A program made the position numbers and the translations under genes. Shown here one piece after another: positions 15,708 to 24,424 of a DNA stretch of 52,182 bases (positions within the stretch are counted from its first letter, which is position 1; every line of letters starts with the position of its first letter). Under the pieces are notes generated by a model. That model saw nothing but the letters and a program-made list of their open reading frames with translations. It ran no database searches and was not told the origin of the DNA. The DNA is from Chloroflexota bacterium (GTDB lineage Bacteria; Chloroflexota; UBA11872; VXOZ01): NCBI GenBank assembly GCA_022824225.1, contig JAJEAH010000066.1, forward strand, positions 1-52,182. Reading direction: 5' to 3'.

Positions 15708-18700
15708 TTGATCGCGTTTATCACAAATCTCGCGCTTCGTCGCCGCTCGGTTACGGTATTGGCGGTTATTCTGATACTCGTATCGGGCACGTACACCTAC
15801 ACCAGACTGCCGGTAGAGCTCTTTCCGGAAGTAGACTTCCCCATTGTCACGGTTTCTACCTTCTACCCTTCATCCAACCCGGTCTCGGTCGCTGAAAACG
15901 TAACGGTACCGATTGAGGATGCGATTGCCGGGACTGACGGCTTAGATACGATCCAGTCCATTTCCACGGAAAACCTGTCCGTCATCATTGCCACATTCGA
16001 ATTCGGCACCGACATGGAGGAGGCGGAGAACATCGTCAGCTCCAAGGTGAGCGGCGTCTCTTTTCCAGACGGCGTGAACGAGCCTAATGTCGGCCGCATC
16101 GACCCGGATTCCATTCCCTCTATGCGCATTAGCGTCACGGGCGAGAGGGAGATCATCGAGCTGCAGGAAATCCTCGAGACCAGTGTGCTCCCAAAGATCT
16201 CCGGTATCGACGGTGTTGCGAGCATAGAGGTCACGGGAGACGTGCAGCAACAGGTGCTCATCACTGTAGACCCGGATCGGCTCTTGGCAGAGCGCATTTC
16301 GCTGTTCCAGGTCTCGCAGGCCCTGCGTGAGAACAACATCACGTTTCCCGGTGGGGCGATAACGCGCAACGGCCAAGTGCTGCCGGTGAAGACGATCAAC
16401 AGATTTGGGTCGTTGGATGAGCTCCGGCAGTTGGTCATTCCACGTACGCCTGCCGGGCCGCCATCGCAGACCGGCGCCCCGCCGCAGCCGTTGCGGTTAG
16501 ACGACGTCGCTGACGTGCAACTCGGCGCGAGCACTGCCCGAAGCATCTCGCGGACGAACGGCAAGCCCAGCATCGACATTGCCGTTTTCAAGGAGCCGGA
16601 CGCCAACACGATCGACGTCACGACCGCCGTGGAAGAGGCGCTGACAGACCTGGAAATTCTGCCGCCGGGCGTGGACGTGGTTATCGTCTACAACGACGGT
16701 CCCCAGATCCAAGCGCAGATCGACACATTGGAGCGAGAGGCGGTCTTGGGCCTGACCCTTGCTACTATCGTCGTCTTCGCCTTCTTCCTTACCGTACGCC
16801 CAAATGTGTTTCGGGGCGTATTTCGGACTCTGCGGCCGACGTTGGTAATCGTCCTTTCGATTCCCCTCAGCATCTTCACCGGCGTTTTGCTCATGAACTG
16901 GCAGGGCTTGACGCTGAACTTCATGACGTTGGGAGGATTGGCCATATCTGTCGGCCGTGTGGTGGATGACAGCATCGTGGTGCTGGAGAATGTCTACCGC
17001 AACATCGAGGGCGGTAGGGAGCGCTGGCGCGCAGCGTTGGATGCAACCGTGGAAGTCGGCCCCGCCATCACCGCCTCCACGCTGGCGACAATTGTCGTAT
17101 TTGCGCCTTTGGCCTTTATCCAGGGTCTGGTTGGCGCGTTCTTCTTTCCCTTTGCGTTGGCGGTCAGCTTTGCCTTGATCGCATCGCTCTTGGTGTCTTT
17201 GACGGCCGTGCCCGTGCTGGGTGCGTACTTACTGCGCCCGGGCGATTTGCCGGAGGGCGTCGGCGAGGGAGACGAGATTCCGGAGACGAATAACTGGATG
17301 CAGCGCATCTATGAGCCCATGCTGCGGTGGTCGCTGAGTCACAAGGCGCTTACCTTGCTCGCTGCCATCGTCATTGCCGGAGGCAGTCTGGGGCTGCTGC
17401 GCTTCATTCCCATCAACCTCTTCTCATCAGGCGGGACCCAGTTTGTCACTATCAACATGGAATTGCCGCCGGGCACACGCGCTGAGGCTACCCTTGCCGA
17501 GGTGGTCGCTCTTGAGGAACAGATTAGTGAATTCTCGGACCTCTACAGCACTACTGCCGGCGCCGCCGCCGGCGCCTCCGCGCAAAGTTTCACGACGGGA
17601 TTCAATCAATCTTCTACGTTCGTCCAACTAAAAGAGGATGTACCGGAAGACATCGTTGACATTCTGAGAGAAAGGCTGCCGACCACGGCAGACCGCAAGG
17701 TTACAATTGTGGATGTCGGTGGCGGTCCTCCTGCCGCCGGCTTGGAGATCAGCATCACCGGAAATGACTATAGCGAGATTTCAGCCATCGCCGTCTTGCT
17801 TGCAAGCGAACTGGAGTCCATCGAGGGCCTTGAGGATGTTTCCAGCGATGTGAGTGAAGCGCGGGAGGAAGTGATCGTCAACGTTGATCCGGAACGCGCC
17901 GCGGCGCTCGGCTTGAGCACCCAGACTGTCGCATTCCAAATCAACCAGTTTCTCGTGGGTCAAACGGTCACCCAGATCGAGGTGGACGGTGTCCCGGTTG
18001 ACGTGATCTTGACGGGCCCGGCTGATCGCATCGATAGCGTCGAGACCATTCAATCGCTGATGATTGCCGGGCCGTTGGGCATTGCTCCCCTGAGCGAGAT
18101 CGCTGCGGTGGAGGTGGCGGCAGGGCCTGTTGCGATCAATCGCACCGACCGCTTGCGCTCGGCGGGCATCAGCGGTGACATAACGGTGGATGACACGCAG
18201 GCAATTGGCGCATTGATACAGGAGAAGATCGACGCGCTCGATTTACCGCCGGACGTAACCGTGACGAATGCCGGCGTCTTCACTCAAATCACTGAGGGCT
18301 TTGAGGACATCTTCATAGCCATGGCGGTCGGCATCATTTCGGTGTATCTCGTCATGGTCGGCAGCCTCGGCTCGCTGAGAAACCCCTTTGTGATTGTCAC
18401 CAGCCTGCCGCTGGCGCTCATTGGCGCTTTGGCCGCGCTGGCAATTACGGGCCGTTCCCTCGGTCTGCCAGGCATGATGGGCATCCTGCTGCTGATCGGT
18501 ATCGTAGTCACGAACGCCGTGGTGCTCGTGTCCTTTGTCGAGCAATTGCGCGAGCGCGGCATGAGCGTCTTTGAAGCCCTGATTCAAGGCGGGCGCATTC
18601 GCCTGCGTCCCATCCTGATGACGGCCATCACCACGAGCTTTGCATTGATCCCCTTGGCCGCGTTTTCTGAAGAATCAGGCGGAATCTTGGGTGCTGAACT

Positions 18701-18872
18701 GGCGACGGTGGTTATCGGCGGTCTGGTGAGTTCCACGTTCCTCACGCTGTTGGTGGTCCCGGTGGTCTATACTCTGGCAAACCAGAGCATTCCCAGCCTG
18801 TTCCGGCGCATGTTCCGCCGGGGATCGCCCATCGAGCGGCTTGAGATTACAGAAGAGGTCGCGGCAGGTTGA
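15708..18872 (+). CDS. RND-family efflux transporter (AcrB/HAE-like)
   Basis: 1054 aa, the full length of the family. Typical elements are a TM1 after a short N-terminus, a first periplasmic-type loop with LPVELFPEVDFP and VSVAENVTVPIEDAI, TM4 with the proton-relay pair in GRVVDDSIVVLENV, and TM10-12 with GIVVTNAVVLVSF. The start TTG 15708 has GGAGG 5 nt upstream (15698-15702); a GTG at 15696 would overlap that site. No membrane-fusion protein or outer-membrane channel gene is nearby, so it works alone or with distant partners, as expected in an organism without an outer membrane. The substrate is unknown. A terminator follows. Confidence 0.93.
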   Translation: MIAFITNLALRRRSVTVLAVILILVSGTYTYTRLPVELFPEVDFPIVTVSTFYPSSNPVSVAENVTVPIEDAIAGTDGLDTIQSISTENLSVIIATFEFGTDMEEAENIVSSKVSGVSFPDGVNEPNVGRIDPDSIPSMRISVTGEREIIELQEILETSVLPKISGIDGVASIEVTGDVQQQVLITVDPDRLLAERISLFQVSQALRENNITFPGGAITRNGQVLPVKTINRFGSLDELRQLVIPRTPAGPPSQTGAPPQPLRLDDVADVQLGASTARSISRTNGKPSIDIAVFKEPDANTIDVTTAVEEALTDLEILPPGVDVVIVYNDGPQIQAQIDTLEREAVLGLTLATIVVFAFFLTVRPNVFRGVFRTLRPTLVIVLSIPLSIFTGVLLMNWQGLTLNFMTLGGLAISVGRVVDDSIVVLENVYRNIEGGRERWRAALDATVEVGPAITASTLATIVVFAPLAFIQGLVGAFFFPFALAVSFALIASLLVSLTAVPVLGAYLLRPGDLPEGVGEGDEIPETNNWMQRIYEPMLRWSLSHKALTLLAAIVIAGGSLGLLRFIPINLFSSGGTQFVTINMELPPGTRAEATLAEVVALEEQISEFSDLYSTTAGAAAGASAQSFTTGFNQSSTFVQLKEDVPEDIVDILRERLPTTADRKVTIVDVGGGPPAAGLEISITGNDYSEISAIAVLLASELESIEGLEDVSSDVSEAREEVIVNVDPERAAALGLSTQTVAFQINQFLVGQTVTQIEVDGVPVDVILTGPADRIDSVETIQSLMIAGPLGIAPLSEIAAVEVAAGPVAINRTDRLRSAGISGDITVDDTQAIGALIQEKIDALDLPPDVTVTNAGVFTQITEGFEDIFIAMAVGIISVYLVMVGSLGSLRNPFVIVTSLPLALIGALAALAITGRSLGLPGMMGILLLIGIVVTNAVVLVSFVEQLRERGMSVFEALIQGGRIRLRPILMTAITTSFALIPLAAFSEESGGILGAELATVVIGGLVSSTFLTLLVVPVVYTLANQSIPSLFRRMFRRGSPIERLEITEEVAAG

Positions 18873-18981
18873 GGGGTGCGGCAGTCCCGGCCTGCGTGGG
18901 GCCGGGCGCGCAAGCACATTTCGCGGCGGGCTCTGCCTCTGCTGTGCCGGACATGCCCGATAGGCCTCGCGACCACCGGCG

Positions 18982-19019
18982 AGCAAGCCCTTCCGATAGA
19001 GGAAGGGCTTGCTGTTTGT
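18982..19019 (+). terminator. Rho-independent terminator after the RND gene
   Basis: AGCAAGCCCTTCC (18982-18994) and GGAAGGGCTTGCT (19001-19013) form a perfect 13-bp stem with a 6-nt loop, followed by GTTTGTG. It lies 110 bp after the RND stop. Confidence 0.8.
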
Positions 19020-19070
19020 GCCAAGCCATATGTGGGTGTTCTCACTGCCGTACCGGGTAAGCCATCAGGT

Positions 19071-19535
19071 TTACTGCTCCAACAGAGGATTTATGCCCCT
19101 GACGTTTATGCCGTAGTCGTAGACTAAGTCGCCGCCGGTCAGACCGGACATCGTCAAGGCCGCGACGCCGACGAGGACGACGAGCAGATACAGCGGCTGC
19201 GTTCCCGCATCGCCGCGCCAGCGGCGGGAAAGCCACCGCCACACCGTTACCGCCAGAAAGAGAGCGGTCGCGCCAAAACTCCAAAATTGATGGACTTCAA
19301 TCACGCCGTGTAGGTCCGTCTCCTCGTAGGGAAAGTGGGAGATGAGGCCCGTGACCGACGAGACGAAGGCGCTCAGCGTACCCACCCACAGCAGCACCCA
19401 CGTCGCTTCCTGCAAGGCGGCGCTCGGTCGGGCGAACATCACGGCGCTGAGCGCCGCGCTGACGATGAGAAGCGCGATGGGGAAGTGAACGGTTATTGGG
19501 TGAATATCCTGAATCGTATCAGAGATTAGGTCCAA
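19071..19535 (-). CDS. DUF2231-type membrane protein
   Basis: 154 aa with four hydrophobic helices. The N-terminal DIHPITVHFPIALLIVSAAL is the hallmark of DUF2231, a family of small membrane proteins of unknown function, some linked to redox or haem proteins. Proposed start TTG 19535 has AAGGAG 7 nt upstream; the in-frame ATG at 19541 lies only 1 nt from that site and is less likely. The same leader layout occurs in the neighbouring paralogue. The C-terminal LTGGDLVYDYGINV is also typical of the family. It is encoded leftward, downstream of the gene at 19963. Confidence 0.85.
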   Translation of the reverse strand: MDLISDTIQDIHPITVHFPIALLIVSAALSAVMFARPSAALQEATWVLLWVGTLSAFVSSVTGLISHFPYEETDLHGVIEVHQFWSFGATALFLAVTVWRWLSRRWRGDAGTQPLYLLVVLVGVAALTMSGLTGGDLVYDYGINVRGINPLLEQ

Positions 19536-19962
19536 GCCCATGCTCCTTGGTGTTTCAATTTGTACCGCGGGTGCGCCCATAGCCGCGGCCGGCGGGATCG
19601 CGATGGGACAACAGAATGTGTGTTCGCCGCTTGAGACGGGAACAATCCTGGCGGCGACCTTGCCGCGAGATTTCTGAATCACACTATCAAAACACCATGG
19701 AGAAATTGTGAAGAATACGCACGTCCGTGAATCGTGGCCGAAAAGTCCTGAGGGCCCGGGGCAGAGCCGGAGTGAGAGCCGCAGCACTGACCACGTTTCA
19801 CCTATGCGAGCACCGACGACTGGCCGCAATCCTAGGTTTGGGAGCCAGTTGGTCCGCATCAATCCGTGAGCCGCAGAGCTGCGCCCGCCCGGCGGAAATG
19901 TCCCGCGCCGCCGGAACTTCTAACTGTTGGCGGCCTGTGATCTGAGGAGCGGTCGCTGGACT
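19536..19962. other. Interval between the two DUF2231 genes
   Basis: About 430 bp. Upstream in-frame codons of the DUF2231 gene run into it, but they show no family similarity and contain an unlikely Cys/Phe-rich stretch. No convincing promoter, RNA gene or repeat was recognised. Confidence 0.4.
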
Positions 19963-20373
19963 CTAGATTCCCCCCAGCAGGACGTGCGCCGACGTGGCGC
20001 ACACCCCGCCCACGGCAAGGAACAGAGCAAGGGGCTTCCTTGGCTCATCCGAGGCGCTTGACGGGACTAAACACCGGACAATTGTCAATACCAGCAGCAG
20101 GCCAAGAGGGCCGAGCCGCCAAAGCAGTTGCTCTTGCATCGCGCTCAGTGACACCGTCTCCTCGCGCAGGTAGCTCCGCAAGAGTAGCTGCGCCGCGGTG
20201 ACGGCTACGCCAAAAGCGCCGGTCCATAGGAAGACCCAGGCCACGTACTCGACAATTGGGTTCGGTCGCTTGAAGAGCACCAAGCACAAGACCGCGCCTG
20301 CCGCGCCGAATGCGAGTGGATAGTAGGACATGATTTCATTGAATCTGTCTATTGCGTCAAAGATTGGATGCAA
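19963..20373 (-). CDS. Second small DUF2231-like membrane protein
   Basis: 136 aa, four predicted helices (about residues 17-33, 41-65, 83-101 and 113-134). It begins MHPIFDAIDRFNEI and has the same helix layout as the protein at 19071, including VEYVAWVFLWTGAFG, which aligns with that protein's LQEATWVLLWVGTLS, so the two look like diverged paralogues. The start is TTG 20373, 6 nt after AAGGAGG; the nearer ATG is out of frame and closes after six codons. The HP-x-VHFPIAL motif is weaker (YYPLAFGAAG). Function unknown. Confidence 0.75.
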   Translation of the reverse strand: MHPIFDAIDRFNEIMSYYPLAFGAAGAVLCLVLFKRPNPIVEYVAWVFLWTGAFGVAVTAAQLLLRSYLREETVSLSAMQEQLLWRLGPLGLLLVLTIVRCLVPSSASDEPRKPLALFLAVGGVCATSAHVLLGGI

Positions 20374-20796
20374 GCATAGCCTCCTTGTTCTCTTGTCTTT
20401 CAGGCGCTAAGTGCAGCCTTCTACGACGCGCGCAGCGACGTGCACTGCCGGTGGCGGACACATCCGTGCCGGCACGCGTAGCAGACTGATTGCCTACCCA
20501 GCTTACGGAGTGTGAGAACGGTGCGCAACGCCACGTGTACGGCACTGGGGCAATGGCGTCCACACGCACGTGACCGCCAGGCCGGGCGCGGCAGCAACGC
20601 CGCCGTTTCTGTCGGCGTGTGCTCGCCATGAGGTTCGCCAGGCCGGACTCGGCAGCAACCCGGGCAGTCTCGGCAGAGGCCATGGTTGCTACCGGGCTGT
20701 TCTGCAACGGGGTCCAACAGTTCGAAATTCCTTGACATTCCTCCCGTAGTCTCAGATTAGGAGCATCTACAGCACCACCCAAAAGGGAGGAAGTTC
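20374..20796. other. Divergent intergenic region
   Basis: About 420 bp between the leftward membrane gene and the rightward secreted-protein gene. Apart from the promoter near 20732 no feature can be supported; minus-strand open frames here are Arg/Cys-rich and lack a ribosome site. Confidence 0.4.
20732..20760 (+). promoter_or_regulatory. Promoter for the secreted helical-repeat protein
   Basis: A perfect TTGACA (20732-20737) is followed after 17 bp by the weak hexamer GATTAG (20755-20760). ATTCCT occurs twice 10 bp apart (20727 and 20737), overlapping the -35, which is compatible with an activator or repressor bound on one face of the helix. GGGAGGAA precedes the start codon. Confidence 0.5.
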
Positions 20797-21534
20797 ATGC
20801 GAAAGAAACACTGGCTCATCGGGCTTTTCGGGGTAGCCGCCCTCGTGTTCGGGTTGGGCAGCGCCACGGTCCTCGCCCAGGAGACCGAGGGCGAGACCTC
20901 GCCCCTCAGCATCTTTGCCCGCATGGCCAATATTCTGGGCCTGGAGGAACAGGATGTCCAGGATGCGTACGAGCAGGCGCGGCAGGAGATGCTGGACGAG
21001 CGCTTCGAAGAGATGGTCGGCCAGCAGTTGGACACGCTCGTGGAGAGCGGACGCATCACTCAAGAGCAGGCCGATGAACTGCGGGCGTGGTACGCCGAGC
21101 GGCCGGAGTCGTTCTGGCTCGCCGGCGGCAAGAGCAAGGGCTGGGATCGCAGCTTCAGGCATAGCGGCCGCGGCTATTCTGCCAAGAGCATGTTCGGCAT
21201 GGCGCCCGCAATGGTCGAAGAGCGACTGACCGAGCATCTCGCTGCCCTGGTGGAGGACGGAACACTCACCCAAGAGCAGGCGGACCAGTTGCGCGAGCAG
21301 TATGGCGCGCATCTGCAACAGTTTCAGAAGCGCGGCTTTGATAGGGGCCGCGGCTTCATGTGGCAGCGCAGCCGCGGGCCGTCTTTGGAACGGGGCTACT
21401 TCTTCATGAGGTCGTATCCGTCCATTAAGGACGGGACGGCGCCGGCTACACCCGCCACTGCGCCTGACGACGCTGCCACGCCTACGGTCGTGCCGGAAGA
21501 CGCCGCCACGCCCACGCCCGAACCCGATGCGTAG
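20797..21534 (+). CDS. Secreted helical-repeat protein (DUF2680-like)
   Basis: 245 aa. Residues 1-28 form a signal peptide (KKHW, hydrophobic core, cleavage near VLAQ). Two copies of a helical module follow: one ending VESGRITQEQADELRAW (about residues 85-105) and one ending VEDGTLTQEQADQLREQ (about 150-170). The L/I-T-x-x-Q-A-D motif resembles DUF2680 and, more distantly, the LTxxQ motif of Spy/CpxP stress chaperones. The middle is rich in Gly, Arg and aromatic residues; the C-terminus is a Pro/Thr/Ala/Asp-rich tail with repeated DAATPT. It lies directly before a two-component system, so it may be an extracytoplasmic modulator or target of it. That link is an inference. Confidence 0.7.
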   Translation: MRKKHWLIGLFGVAALVFGLGSATVLAQETEGETSPLSIFARMANILGLEEQDVQDAYEQARQEMLDERFEEMVGQQLDTLVESGRITQEQADELRAWYAERPESFWLAGGKSKGWDRSFRHSGRGYSAKSMFGMAPAMVEERLTEHLAALVEDGTLTQEQADQLREQYGAHLQQFQKRGFDRGRGFMWQRSRGPSLERGYFFMRSYPSIKDGTAPATPATAPDDAATPTVVPEDAATPTPEPDA

Positions 21535-21639
21535 CAGGGCAGCCTCAGAAGGTCTCGCTGCCAGATAGAGGCACTGGGTCGGACGACCGGCGCCGCTACT
21601 CGCCAGACGCTTAGCCAGGTTGCGCCCCGGCTGCAAGCC

Positions 21640-21688
21640 GCAGCCCCCGGCATGTCGGAACACTAACCGACAGCCGGGGGCTGCGCTT
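21640..21688 (+). terminator. Rho-independent terminator
   Basis: GCAGCCCCCGGCATGTCGG (21640-21658) pairs with CCGACAGCCGGGGGCTGC (21667-21684) with a single bulged base and an 8-nt loop, followed by GCTTTG. It separates the secreted-protein gene from the two-component operon. Confidence 0.85.
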
Positions 21689-21699
21689 TGTCGCCTGAC

Positions 21700-21731
21700 C
21701 TTCATATTTCCTTCATACTTGTGGCTATGCT
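21700..21731 (+). promoter_or_regulatory. Direct-repeat operator and promoter of the two-component operon
   Basis: CTTCATA occurs at 21700-21706 and again at 21711-21717, an 11-bp period equal to one helical turn, the usual geometry of OmpR/PhoB-family binding sites. A -10-like TATGCT (21726-21731) follows. The first downstream gene encodes such a regulator, so autoregulation is likely. The predicted leader is about 145 nt. Confidence 0.55.
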
Positions 21732-21883
21732 TAAGGTTAATGGAGACCAGAATTGGCGGCGGCTTGCTGGCCTGCGTTGGCAGTCGCCCAACCCGGCCCC
21801 GCTCCGGCCTCGGCTGTTGTGGGGGAACCGGGCCAAGCACTACTCCGCACAGTCCTCACAACTGACCACAGGGAGCGATGTCT

Positions 21884-22570
21884 ATGGCGAGTACGGTGCT
21901 CATCGTCGAAGATGACAAGGACACGGTGGAGCTCGTCAGCCTCTATTTACGGCGTGACGGCCACAAGGTCCTCAAAGCCCATGACGGCATCGTCGGGCTC
22001 CGGCTGGCCAGAGAAGCGCGTCCCGACCTGGTGGTGCTCGACCTCATGCTCCCGGGACTCAGCGGCAGCGAAGTCTGCCGCGAACTGCGCAGGGATACGG
22101 CAGTGCCCATCATCATGGTCACGGCGCGGGTCGAGGAAGAGGACCTGCTGAAGGGGCTGGAACTGGGCGCGGACGACTACGTGGCCAAGCCGTTCAGTCC
22201 CCGCGAGTTGGCGGCACGAGTCCGGGCGGTGCTGCGGCGCACGGCGAACGAGGACGCGGAAAACGGACCGGCGGAGGTGGCCTACAATGGCGTAGTCGTG
22301 GACATCCACCGCCGCACCGTCCTGGTTGACGGACTCAAAACAACGCTGACGCCTACCGAGTTCAAGATTCTCGTCATGCTCATGCAGGAGCCGGAACGGA
22401 CGTTTTCCCGGGAACAGATTATCGACCGCGTGTTCGGGTTTGACTTCCAGGGGTTCGACCGCACGGTGGATGCCCACGTCGCCAATATCCGGCGCAAGAT
22501 CAGGCCCGTAGATGGCCCCGATCACATACAAACGGTGTATGGTGTCGGCTACCGGTTCAGCAATGATTAA
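21884..22570 (+). CDS. OmpR/PhoB-family response regulator
   Basis: 228 aa. The receiver domain has the acidic pair in IVEDDKD, the phospho-acceptor Asp53 (VVLDLMLPG), the Thr in VTARVEEED and the Lys in YVAKPFSP. The C-terminal winged helix has [23 protein letters not shown] and [11 protein letters not shown] 21884 lies 8 nt after GGGAG; an ATG two codons earlier (21878) lies only 2 nt after it. The 3-prime end overlaps the histidine kinase gene by 8 bp, which implies coupling. It is a typical DNA-binding partner of the downstream kinase. Confidence 0.95.
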   Translation: MASTVLIVEDDKDTVELVSLYLRRDGHKVLKAHDGIVGLRLAREARPDLVVLDLMLPGLSGSEVCRELRRDTAVPIIMVTARVEEEDLLKGLELGADDYVAKPFSPRELAARVRAVLRRTANEDAENGPAEVAYNGVVVDIHRRTVLVDGLKTTLTPTEFKILVMLMQEPERTFSREQIIDRVFGFDFQGFDRTVDAHVANIRRKIRPVDGPDHIQTVYGVGYRFSND

Positions 22571-23984
22571 CTGGTTCTTCAGCCTTCAATTCCGGTTAAT
22601 CCTCGGTTTCGCCGTTGTGCTCCTGTTGGCGCTGTCGGCGGTGGGCATCTACAGCAGTGTCGCGGCGCAGCAGGAAGTGCGCGCCCTGCGCATCGCAGCC
22701 GATGAGACGCTGATTGCCAGAATTCACGAGGCGTTCACAGAATATTACACGGCCAGGGGCAGTTGGGGTGGCGTCGCCGGCACGGTTGAGCGCGTAAGCT
22801 ACCTTACCGGACGCGACATTGTCATTTTGGACGCGGCGGATAATGTGCTTGTGGCCACGCGCTGGTCGCGCCGGGAGCAGTGGGACGACGATGAACACTA
22901 CGCGGCAACGCGCATCGTCGTGGCTGACGAGCACGTTGGCTCCATACTCATCGGGCCCGCGGCCTCGCGCAAGACGTTTCGGCCCTACCGGGGCGCCGAA
23001 TTCCTCACCGGCGCGGGAGACCCGGCCCTCGAAATCCAGGAGCCGTCGTTGCGCCGCTTTGCCGACACCACGTTTCGGTCGCTCCTCTGGTCGGGCCTGG
23101 GCGCCGGTGCCGGCGGAATCCTGCTGGTCTCGCTGCTTTCCCGCCGCATTCTCCGTTCGGTCCGGCGGCTGACCAGCGCCGCTCACGCGCTCGGCCAGGG
23201 CGACCTCTCCCAACGTGTGGAAGCCTCCGGCCGGGACGAGATTGGCGAACTTACCAGCACTTTCAACGCCATGGCCGCGGGCCTGGAGAACGCCGAACGG
23301 CAGCGGCGCAACATGGTGGCCGACGTCGCCCACGAGTTGCGCACCCCGCTATCCAACATCCGGGGTTACGTGGAGGCAGTGCGGGACGGTGTATTGGAAC
23401 CCGATAGCGCGACCATCGACAACATTCACCGGCAGGCCATGTACCTCTCCAAGCTGGTGGAAGACCTCCGCTTGCTGGCGGAAACCGAATCCGCCGACTT
23501 TCACCTGGACCTGGAACCGGGAATACTGGGCGACGTGGTCTCGCGGTCGGTTGAAGCGTTTCGCCCTCAGGCCGGCGCCAACGGCATCGAACTCATCTGC
23601 GGCGAGACCGGGGATCGGCACGAGCCGGCGGGCAGACTCGTGACGTTCGACCGCACGCGCATCGAGCAGGTCATGAACAATCTGCTGCAAAACGCCGTGA
23701 CGCATACGCCTGCGGGCGGCAGCGTTCACGTCGCTCTCCGTGAGACAGAGGATGCGGTTTCGGTGTCAGTGGCCGACACCGGCGAAGGCATTCCCGCGGA
23801 AGATCTCCCCCACTTATTCGATAGGCTCCACCGCGTTGACCCGTCGCGCGCGCGCAGCACCGGCGGCGCCGGGCTCGGCCTGACCATCGCAAAGCAATTG
23901 ATAGAAGCGCACGGCGGTACCATCCGCGCGGAGAGCGCGCTCGGCGAAGGCAGCAGATTCACCTTCACCCTGCCAATCTCCTAG
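22563..23984 (+). CDS. Membrane sensor histidine kinase
   Basis: 473 aa. TM1 is at about residues 8-30 ([21 protein letters not shown]), followed by an extracytoplasmic sensor of about 150 residues, TM2 near residues 180-200, a HAMP domain ([19 protein letters not shown]), the H-box [14 protein letters not shown] with the phospho-His, the N-box [14 protein letters not shown], and G-boxes DTGEGIP and [13 protein letters not shown] 22563 overlaps the regulator stop; an in-frame ATG at 22539 is possible. The sensor domain contains [16 protein letters not shown], a PAS/Cache-like strand pattern. The signal is unknown. It phosphorylates the regulator encoded just upstream. Confidence 0.93.
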   Translation: MINWFFSLQFRLILGFAVVLLLALSAVGIYSSVAAQQEVRALRIAADETLIARIHEAFTEYYTARGSWGGVAGTVERVSYLTGRDIVILDAADNVLVATRWSRREQWDDDEHYAATRIVVADEHVGSILIGPAASRKTFRPYRGAEFLTGAGDPALEIQEPSLRRFADTTFRSLLWSGLGAGAGGILLVSLLSRRILRSVRRLTSAAHALGQGDLSQRVEASGRDEIGELTSTFNAMAAGLENAERQRRNMVADVAHELRTPLSNIRGYVEAVRDGVLEPDSATIDNIHRQAMYLSKLVEDLRLLAETESADFHLDLEPGILGDVVSRSVEAFRPQAGANGIELICGETGDRHEPAGRLVTFDRTRIEQVMNNLLQNAVTHTPAGGSVHVALRETEDAVSVSVADTGEGIPAEDLPHLFDRLHRVDPSRARSTGGAGLGLTIAKQLIEAHGGTIRAESALGEGSRFTFTLPIS

Positions 23985-24340
23985 GTCGCACCGGAGCAGC
24001 GCACGAGATTCGATTTCCAAGTTGCCTCCGGCCCTTGCGCGGCGAGCCGGTCGCTCCGTTCTTGGTGAGGCGCATCACTTTCCGTTCAGAGCCGCCGCAC
24101 CGTTCGCTAAGGGCTGCGCGCAGCCTGCGCTTCACGGAAGCTCTTGTCGCAGCAGGACTCCGCCCAATTCACGTGCGTTCGCCCGGACACGTGCTGAAGG
24201 TAGCGGGCCAATTGGCAGCGTTCTCTGGCGGAATTCTGCATTCCCCTGTGCAGGGGCGCGATTTCTCACGCGCAGTTGCCAAGCACCCAGATTCGCCAGA
24301 CTGGCACGGACGCAGCCCGCATCACGTACACTTACCCCTC
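23985..24340. other. Interval without recognisable gene
   Basis: About 360 bp after the kinase stop. Open frames on the plus strand run through it but have no start signal, are Arg/Ser/Cys-rich and carry no motif. No terminator hairpin with a T-run was found after the kinase. Confidence 0.45.
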
Positions 24341-24369
24341 TTGACTGCGCTTGCGGGCCGTTAGATACT
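24341..24369 (+). promoter_or_regulatory. Promoter of the first solute-binding protein gene
   Basis: TTGACT (24341-24346) and GATACT (24364-24369) are 17 bp apart. The expected transcript starts near 24376, giving a leader of about 50 nt with AAGGAGG close to the start codon at 24425. Confidence 0.65.
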
Positions 24370-24424
24370 CAAAGGAAGGGGTTTTCCCTTTCTGGGAGAA
24401 AAGCGTGCGATAAGGAGGTCCTGC

